Made by a program: the position numbers and the translations under genes. A stretch of 11,168 bases of DNA from Syntrophales bacterium. GTDB lineage: Bacteria; Desulfobacterota; Syntrophia; Syntrophales; UBA8958. Below the pieces are notes generated by a model. That model made no database searches. It saw only the letters and a list, made by a program, of their open reading frames with translations, and was not told where the DNA came from. Positions within the stretch are counted from its first letter, which is position 1. The number at the start of each line of letters is the position of its first letter. Of this stretch, positions 7,401 through 11,168 are shown in pieces. The DNA lies in assembly GCA_023231165.1 (NCBI GenBank), contig JALNVY010000064.1, forward strand, positions 1 to 11,168, read 5' to 3'.

Positions 7401-7957
7401 GCTATATTTCCCGGAAGGCGTCTATCAAAACAGGCGTTGAGAAATCGGTCCCTTTTAATCAGGATTTCCTTGCCTTTCTTAGCTCCGGGGCGGAAGGGGT
7501 GGTCATAGCTCAGCCGGAATATCTTGTCCAGATGGAAACTCTGCCCATTGAAGTCAATAACGATGCCGGCATCGATCCCTATGCCAACGTCCTGACCCTC
7601 CAATGCACGGACGCGCAAGTGGTCCTGAAGAATTTTAATTACCCTCAGAAGGCGACCTTACGCTGGACGCCCGACAAATGCGCCGACACTACCCTGCAGA
7701 TTTCATTCCCCGGTATGACTTTGACAAAAGCCTACCCCGGCCATATGGGTTTTGCCCAGTTTCTGTCCGATTTCAAGAGTGGATCCAAAACCTTCAGCGC
7801 CGATGATTTTCCAGAGCTGAAGACGCGCCTAACCAGCCTTGGCGTTACTTCAATCAAGGTTTCCTACCGGATCAGCGGCGCTAAACCGGTAATTCAGCTC
7901 TTGAAAAAAATCCCTTCCGCTGTCCCCCTGGATATTGTGAAATGTGAGGCAAACTGA
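4481..7957 (+). CDS. tssM: T6SS inner-membrane protein TssM (IcmF family)
   Basis: An intact 1158-residue protein of normal TssM length. Two membrane helices near the N-terminus (about 8-27 and 34-53) are followed by a cytoplasmic NTPase-like domain with Walker A GESGSGKT (124-131), DSAGR (170-174) and TKMD (253-256). A third helix (about 426-445) is followed by the large periplasmic part, which ends in the beta-rich C-terminal region known to bind TssJ. TssM is the backbone of the trans-envelope channel. All nucleotide-binding motifs are present, whereas some TssM homologues have lost them, so NTP binding is plausible here. The ATG at 4481 lies two bases after the tssL stop; the frame is open further upstream inside tssL, but the family N-terminus (charged start, then helix) begins here. 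No strong ribosome binding site is seen, which fits translational coupling. Confidence 0.95.
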   Translation: MLKKILKISAVIILLLILAGFLYWITIKKGWPWWMGATIFAGLIGLVVAAIFLKRYLLRRREKKFVRRVVELDESAIKGLPAHERQQLQELQEKWKESVELLRDSYLRKKGNPLYALPWYLVIGESGSGKTSAIKSARLSSPLTDIARTAGITATRNCDWWFFEEAIILDSAGRYTIPIEEGRDREEWEKFLTLLSQYRRKEPLNGAIVSIAADALLAGGDDKLRLDGQSIRKRIDQLMRVTGAKFPVYILITKMDLVYGFVEFFNCFPEGDSSQAMGYMNRKFNPYWHEILAQAWEDMTVRLRELRLIMTHQACAPGPAALVFPGEFERLRPGLEVFVRSVFEENPYQETPPLRGLYFSSARQDSQPTSELFDYLGQPALASQTGEPGRDLFLKDLFRNILPGDRTLFSPILEFIRWRRLTGNTGLLAWLLICLSLCGFLTMTFIHNRMTINKFRTDFKQQQAVLSQDASADLIMIERMRLQILDLEKANRYWLIPRLGLDESLVVEKAVKAKYTQLFKQGIMDNFDRNLMKRLEDVTRDTPEDDQADYFSFVVARINVLREYLKTGKIKQSDAFIKSADDLIVMIYPKTTSDIADIFDDNYYAYLKWGKDRRTAETNLEIYQTALASLQKAVPNMKWLVRKWIPGASPVQLKDLWGEPESTGFNTNVVVSGAYTSQGRKNIETFIGVIEAATADKEDFAKRKPDFWKWYQQEFTNAWTFFVRHFPEGEDGLQTMASQRTMATLMTTDHSPYFRLIQRIAEESAWIGADQLPPWLAIVVELNEIQKLAKSETRKTSGSFLDKISGEKEQLSQEIRSDMDRKKLDALKKRTDALKIWQDYVTSLDKIGPAATSQEVGYRMAADFFTLPADAKESNAAIYLAYSNYLKLKGTLSIKGDMTEAWDIMIGPIGYLIDYCIRQTSCYLKQQWESQVIGGIQGAPKDKLPVLLFDKTNGLVWKFVGGPANPFITKSTVGYISRKASIKTGVEKSVPFNQDFLAFLSSGAEGVVIAQPEYLVQMETLPIEVNNDAGIDPYANVLTLQCTDAQVVLKNFNYPQKATLRWTPDKCADTTLQISFPGMTLTKAYPGHMGFAQFLSDFKSGSKTFSADDFPELKTRLTSLGVTSIKVSYRISGAKPVIQLLKKIPSAVPLDIVKCEAN

Positions 7958-7959
7958 CA

Positions 7960-9501
7960 ATGGCAAGACGCGACCTCGGCAAAGCACCGATTTCAGAAGG
8001 CAGCCCGGCAGGGCAGGATGTACGGAACGATCCGGACTTTGAAGCCCTGTCGAAGGAAATAGAAAAAATGTCCTCGCCGACCCTCTCCGGGACGATGGAT
8101 TGGAACCGTGTCCTGCAACTGTCGGAGGACATACTGACGAATAAATCCAAGGATCTCCTGGTTCTGTCCTACTTCTCCATCGCCCTGCTGAAAACGGCGG
8201 GACTCCGGGGCTTCGCCCTTAGTGTGCACATTCTGAAGGAATCTCTGGAAGGTTTTTGGGAAGACCTGTTCCCCGTCAAGAAACGGATGCGGGGAAGGAA
8301 AAATGCCATAGAATGGTGGCAGGAAAAAATCAGCACCGACTTGAGAGACCTGACGACGCAGAAGTGGCCGAAACAGGAGCGTGACGGTTTTCTGGAGGAT
8401 ATAAACGCGATCGATGCCTTTTTAGCCGAAAACATGGAAGAGGCGCCGCTATTATTGCCGATGATCAACGCGATTGCCGGGTTAGTAGGAACAATAGAAG
8501 AAACTCCTGCACCGGAATCGACGTTACCGGCGCAGGCGCCCGGGATTCCCAACGAATCCAACACCCCGGCTCAGTCGGCTAGACCCGTCGCCTTCGATCC
8601 GGCCGAGACGGATGCGGATAAGCTTCTAAATCAAGGTCTTGAGATCCTCGGCAGGGCGTCGACGCTCCTGACCCAGCAAGACCCACTGAACATGCTGTCC
8701 TTCCGGCTGAACCGTATTGCCGCCTGGACGGCAGTAACCGCCCTGCCACCGGCAACAGCAGGGAAAACCCTCATCCCGGCGCCGGATGGGCAGATCATCA
8801 GCGCCTTGGAGAATCTTTACCAGTCCCGCAGTTGGCGGGACCTCCTGGATGCGGCCGAATCAAGGGTGCGCCAGTTTCTGTTCTGGCTTGATCTGAGTCG
8901 GTACGTCACCGAAGCCCTCGATCAATTGGGACGTCAGGACGGCAGCGAGGCAGTTGCGGCGGAAACCTGTCAGTATCTCAAACGGCTGCCGGGCATGGAG
9001 AGACTGGCCTTCGATAACGGAACGCCATTTGCCAATGAAGAAACCCGGATCTGGATCAATCGCCTCAACAGCCAGATGTCCTCAGGGGGAGGCGACGCTA
9101 CGGGCGACGAGACGGATATTCGCCAGGTTGTGGAAAAACAGGTTCAAGAAGCCGAAAAAAAAAGTCGGGACAATAAGCTGCCCGCCGCGCTGGGGACCTT
9201 CACGGACAAACTCAACCATGCTCACTCGGCAAGGGAGCGTTTCATCTGGCAGTTCGGGCTTTGCCGGCTCCTTCTGCAGGTCAAGCAACCCCGCCTTGCG
9301 GCCCCACATTTGAAGGAACTGCTCCAAACCATGGAAATGTACCGACTGGAACAGTGGGAACCCGATCTGGCAGTGGAAGTGCTGTCCACAGTGCTCACGG
9401 GGCTGCGTTTGCAAGCTGGGCAAAGCGACGAGTCCCTGCAGGAAACAGTATTGAACCGGATTACGACTCTGGATCCCGTAAGAGCCATGGAATTTGTTTG
9501 A
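7960..9501 (+). CDS. tssA: T6SS assembly-cap protein TssA, VasJ-like
   Basis: A 513-residue cytosolic protein. The N-terminal ImpA_N domain covers about residues 16-120, with LSYFSIALLKTAGLRGFA (69-86) and SLEGFWEDLFP (95-105) as the recognisable core. A Pro/Ala/Ser/Thr-rich linker (182-216) separates it from a C-terminal half of the VasJ type (about 218-513), in which FDNGTPFANEETRIWI (351-366) is the most typical stretch. TssA proteins form rings that sit on the baseplate and then on the distal end of the growing tail, directing Hcp tube and TssBC sheath polymerisation; VasJ-type members in other species cooperate with TagA. No membrane helix is visible, so this is not itself the membrane-bound TagA form. 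GAGG at 7946-7949 precedes the ATG, which begins two bases after the tssM stop. It is the last gene of the first unit. Confidence 0.88.
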   Translation: MARRDLGKAPISEGSPAGQDVRNDPDFEALSKEIEKMSSPTLSGTMDWNRVLQLSEDILTNKSKDLLVLSYFSIALLKTAGLRGFALSVHILKESLEGFWEDLFPVKKRMRGRKNAIEWWQEKISTDLRDLTTQKWPKQERDGFLEDINAIDAFLAENMEEAPLLLPMINAIAGLVGTIEETPAPESTLPAQAPGIPNESNTPAQSARPVAFDPAETDADKLLNQGLEILGRASTLLTQQDPLNMLSFRLNRIAAWTAVTALPPATAGKTLIPAPDGQIISALENLYQSRSWRDLLDAAESRVRQFLFWLDLSRYVTEALDQLGRQDGSEAVAAETCQYLKRLPGMERLAFDNGTPFANEETRIWINRLNSQMSSGGGDATGDETDIRQVVEKQVQEAEKKSRDNKLPAALGTFTDKLNHAHSARERFIWQFGLCRLLLQVKQPRLAAPHLKELLQTMEMYRLEQWEPDLAVEVLSTVLTGLRLQAGQSDESLQETVLNRITTLDPVRAMEFV

Positions 9502-9551
9502 AGATTCGCAAGGGGGTGAGGAAAGAAGGGTTGAGGAGGGTTGCCCATAGG

Positions 9552-9581
9552 ATGTGTTGCGCCTGTCGGCAACAATGGTGA
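9552..9581 (+). other. Nine-codon Cys-rich mini-ORF (possible leader peptide)
   Basis: ATG followed by codons for C-C-A-C-R-Q-Q-W and TGA encodes MCCACRQQW. Three Cys codons lie inside or beside the left arm of a hairpin (9555-9560 with 9569-9574). AGGAGG at 9534-9539 is a good ribosome binding sequence but sits 12 nt upstream, further than ideal. It would be on read-through transcripts from tssA only, because the candidate promoters lie downstream. Chance occurrence is quite likely. Confidence 0.15.
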
Positions 9582-9586
9582 TGTTG
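9555..9586 (+). repeat. Two overlapping, mutually exclusive hairpins
   Basis: TGTTGC (9555-9560) pairs with GCAACA (9569-9574) around an 8-nt loop, and CAACA (9570-9574) can instead pair with TGTTG (9582-9586) around a 7-nt loop. The shared middle arm makes the two structures exclusive. Neither is followed by a run of T, so a simple intrinsic terminator is unlikely. Confidence 0.3.
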
Positions 9587-9589
9587 GTG

Positions 9590-9620
9590 TTGATACATAT
9601 CTTAATTTTAAGCATATAGT
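9590..9620 (+). promoter_or_regulatory. Weak sigma70-like promoter candidate before tssB
   Basis: TTGATA (9590-9595, five of six matches) and TATAGT (9615-9620, five of six) are separated by 19 nt, longer than the favoured 17. It overlaps the palindrome at 9601-9612. It is an alternative to the sigma54-like site just downstream. Confidence 0.3.
9601..9612. repeat. AT-rich palindrome in the tssB promoter region (possible operator)
   Basis: CTTAA-TT-TTAAG is a perfect 5-2-5 inverted repeat. It extends to ATAT on both sides (9597-9600 and 9614-9617) if one C at 9613 is skipped. It lies between the -35 and -10 of the sigma70-like candidate and about 13 nt upstream of the GG of the sigma54-like site, so a bound protein would affect either promoter. 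Confidence 0.35.
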
Positions 9621-9623
9621 AGA

Positions 9624-9640
9624 TTGGTATATCTTTTGCC
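9624..9640 (+). promoter_or_regulatory. Sigma54-like (RpoN) promoter for tssBC
   Basis: TTGGTATATCTTTTGCC has the invariant GG (9626-9627) and GC (9638-9639) separated by exactly 10 nt, with YTGG and TTGC matching the -24/-12 consensus; the inner CAC is TAT and the last W is C. Transcription would begin near 9650, leaving a leader of about 80 nt before tssB. Several T6SS loci in other Proteobacteria depend on sigma54 and a VasH-type activator, which makes the match credible. No upstream activator site could be identified. Confidence 0.45.
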
Positions 9641-9720
9641 GTGCTCTCAGGGGATAAAAAAGTTAAGAGCTGTAAGGCAAAAGGTGATAAGATCGAAAAC
9701 GACAACTTTAATAAAGGCAT

Positions 9721-9726
9721 GGAGGT
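9721..9726 (+). promoter_or_regulatory. Ribosome binding site of tssB (decides start)
   Basis: GGAGGT lies seven bases before the ATG at 9734. The frame is open upstream to a GTG at 9641 and includes an ATG at 9719, but the first has no ribosome binding site and overlaps the promoter region, and the second overlaps this site, so 9734 is the start. Confidence 0.85.
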
Positions 9727-9733
9727 AAGAAAA

Positions 9734-10219
9734 ATGGCAAAGGAAGCTTCTGTTGCTCCAAAAGAACGGGTCAATATCGTCTACAGGCCCGCCACCGGTG
9801 ACGCAAAAGAGGAGGTCGAACTGCCCTTGAAGTTCCTCGTTATGGGAGACTTCACCGGCGCCAAGGATGATCGGCCTGTGGAAGACCGGAAACCGGTCAG
9901 CATCGACAAGGATAATTTCGATGATGTCCTGTCGGCGTCAAATGTCAAAATGGAGGCAGTGGCGCCCAACAAGCTGTCAGCAGATCCGGACGCCCAAATG
10001 ACGGTGAATCTGGACTTCAAGACAATGAAAGATTTCGACCCGGATTCGATTATCCAGAAGGTGCCGGAACTCAAACAGCTCATCGAACTGCGTGAGGCAC
10101 TCAAGGCACTCAAGGGACCCCTCGGCAATGTTCCGGCATTCAGAAAGAAAATTCAGGATATGATCAAGGATGAAGGGACCAGGGGGCGACTTTTGAAAGA
10201 ACTAAATATCGAATCGTAA
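9734..10219 (+). CDS. tssB: T6SS contractile sheath small subunit TssB (VipA)
   Basis: A 161-residue protein of the standard TssB length. Family stretches are PLKFLVMGDFTGAKDDRPVE (31-50), RKPVSIDKDNFDDVL (52-66) and the long helical segment from about 93 to 141 (LDFKTMKDFDPDSIIQKVP, ELKQLIELREALKALKGPLG, then NVPAFRKKI). TssB pairs with TssC to build the sheath around the Hcp tube; contraction drives the spike out and ClpV recycles the subunits. tssC follows after 19 nt with a strong ribosome binding site, the universal tssBC order. The 232-nt gap upstream with promoter candidates marks a probable new transcription unit. Confidence 0.96.
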   Translation: MAKEASVAPKERVNIVYRPATGDAKEEVELPLKFLVMGDFTGAKDDRPVEDRKPVSIDKDNFDDVLSASNVKMEAVAPNKLSADPDAQMTVNLDFKTMKDFDPDSIIQKVPELKQLIELREALKALKGPLGNVPAFRKKIQDMIKDEGTRGRLLKELNIES

Positions 10220-10238
10220 GGAGAGGAGGTACATAAAC

Positions 10239-11168
10239 ATGGCAGAAGAAAAAAAGGTCCAGGAAGCGTCGGCTCAGGCGGTCGAAACGGGGGGATCACT
10301 CCTCGATGAGATCGTGCAGGCGACGCGCCTGAAACCATCGGACGAAGGTTATACGGCCACAAAACAGGGCCTCCAGGCGTTCATCGACGAGCTCCTCAAA
10401 CCGGGTAAAGCGGTGGAACGGGTCACCCAGGGTCTGGTCGATGAGATGATTGCCAACCTGGATCAGAGATTAAGCACACAGATGGATGTCATCCTCCATA
10501 ATGAACAGTTCCAGAAGCTGGAATCCGCCTGGCGGTCCCTCAAATTCCTCGTGGACAAGACGGATTTCCGGGAAAATATCAAAATGGAAATGATGAACGT
10601 GAGCAAACAGGACCTCCTCGACGACTTTGAAGACGCCCCGGAGGTCACCAAATCAGGTCTGTACAAGATCGCCTATACAAGTGAATACGGTCAGTTCGGA
10701 GGTAAGCCCTACGGAATGATGGTCAGTAATTACGAATTCGGTCCCGGAGCGCAGGACATCCGCCTCCTCCAGCACGTCTCCGCCGTGGCGACCATGGCCC
10801 ATGCCCCATTTGTCGGCGCGGCGGGCCCGGAATTTTTCGGTTTGACGGACTTTTCCGGCCTCCCCAACCTCAAGGACCTCAAGTCCATTTTCGAAATGCC
10901 CCAGTACATCAAGTGGCAGTCCTTCCGGGAAAGTGAAGACTCGCGGAATGTGGCCCTAACCCTGCCCCATTTCCTGCTCCGTGTTCCCTACGGTCCCGAT
11001 ACGAAACCGGTCAAGAACTTCAACTTCAAGGAGAATGTTTCCGGAGGCAACAGCGATTTTCTCTGGGGTAATGCATCCTTTGCCTTCGCATCACGGGTCA
11101 GCGACAGCTTTGCCCAATACCGATGGTGCGCCAATATCATCGGCCCCACGGGGGGAGGCGCCGTCGAA
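10239..11168 (+). CDS. tssC: T6SS contractile sheath large subunit TssC (VipB), 3' end beyond window
   Basis: An open frame of 310 codons that runs off the right edge without a stop; family members are usually near 490-500 residues, so about 60 percent is present. Recognisable stretches are ILHNEQFQKLESAWRSLKFL (85-104), YGQFGGKPYGMMVSNYEF (150-167), HAPFVGAAGPEFFG (188-201), LPHFLLRVPYG (242-252) and FLWGNASFAFASR (274-286). TssC interlocks with TssB to form the sheath; the N-terminal arm exchanges strands with neighbouring subunits. AGGAGGT at 10224-10230, eight bases before the ATG, is the best ribosome binding site in the window, which fits the large amount of sheath protein needed. The missing C-terminal part contains the region that completes the interlocked sheath core, so its integrity cannot be judged. 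Confidence 0.96.
   Translation, partial: MAEEKKVQEASAQAVETGGSLLDEIVQATRLKPSDEGYTATKQGLQAFIDELLKPGKAVERVTQGLVDEMIANLDQRLSTQMDVILHNEQFQKLESAWRSLKFLVDKTDFRENIKMEMMNVSKQDLLDDFEDAPEVTKSGLYKIAYTSEYGQFGGKPYGMMVSNYEFGPGAQDIRLLQHVSAVATMAHAPFVGAAGPEFFGLTDFSGLPNLKDLKSIFEMPQYIKWQSFRESEDSRNVALTLPHFLLRVPYGPDTKPVKNFNFKENVSGGNSDFLWGNASFAFASRVSDSFAQYRWCANIIGPTGGGAVE

Larger units (their letters stand above)
9502..9733 (+). other. Non-coding regulatory gap between tssA and tssB
   Basis: No gene of convincing size is present. The first 40 nt are purine-rich with several G runs (9512-9540). Then come two mutually exclusive hairpins (9555-9574 and 9570-9586). From about 9590 the sequence turns AT-rich and holds promoter candidates and a palindrome, followed by an untranslated leader up to tssB. 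No hairpin followed by a T run was found, so transcription from tssA could read through into tssB. Confidence 0.7.

Noticed and set aside
6929..7618. Open frame of 229 codons on the minus strand inside tssM
   Set aside because: Fully antisense to a strongly supported gene, no recognisable family and no ribosome binding context; a shadow of codon bias.
9541..9657. Thirty-eight-codon frame from a TTG in the tssA-tssB gap
   Set aside because: The TTG sits one base after the GAGGAGG sequence, far too close, and the frame spans the promoter candidates; no family resemblance.
9641..9733. Upstream extension of tssB from a GTG
   Set aside because: It would remove the strong GGAGGT site from use, overlap the predicted promoter start region and add residues unlike any TssB N-terminus.
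9082..9774. Open frame of 230 codons on the minus strand across tssA end, gap and tssB start
   Set aside because: Overlaps two certain genes and the promoter gap, matches no family, and would need transcription against the whole locus.
1..11168. CRISPR array, tRNA, rRNA, insertion sequence, toxin-antitoxin or effector-immunity genes
   Set aside because: Looked for on both strands; no regularly spaced repeats, cloverleaf, transposase or small unexplained gene pair was found.

Overview
The window is roughly half GC, densely coded on the + strand only, and carries the first part of a type VI secretion system (T6SS) locus behind three housekeeping-type genes. The presence of a TssJ lipoprotein and the Proteobacteria-type subunits shows a Gram-negative, subtype T6SSi system. 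The gene order and the neighbours (small cupin, SpoU/TrmH methyltransferase, CutA) suggest an anaerobic Desulfobacterota (former Deltaproteobacteria) member, but that taxonomic guess is inference only.

Layout. 1-105: left flank with a strong ribosome binding site at its end. 106-1635: a compact co-directional block of a 114-aa cupin protein, a SpoU/TrmH-family RNA 2'-O-methyltransferase and CutA; the last two overlap by 35 nt. 1636-1754: an AT-rich non-coding gap holding a good sigma70-type promoter (TTGACA-N17-TAGAGT) and a small palindrome. 1755-9501: tssJ-tssK-tssL-tssM-tssA, tightly packed with ATGA overlap or 2-nt gaps except for 55 nt between tssK and tssL. 9502-9733: a 232-nt gap without a convincing gene, carrying a sigma54-like promoter (GG-N10-GC), a weaker sigma70-like candidate, an AT-rich palindrome, two alternative hairpins and a nine-codon Cys-rich mini-ORF. 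9734-end: tssB and tssC; tssC runs off the right edge after 310 codons.

How it works together (family knowledge). TssJ (outer-membrane lipoprotein), TssL and TssM (inner membrane) form the envelope-spanning complex; TssK connects it to the baseplate; TssA caps and primes tube/sheath assembly; TssB and TssC polymerise into the contractile sheath. The genes split into an assembly-platform unit (tssJKLMA) and a sheath unit (tssBC...), each with its own candidate promoter, suggesting that the two halves could be controlled separately. Hcp, TssE/F/G, ClpV, VgrG, PAAR, effectors and any sigma54 activator are not in the window and presumably lie to the right or elsewhere.

I do not see a wholly new system. 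The points most worth a second look are the regulatory gap before tssB and the cutA/tssJ junction.
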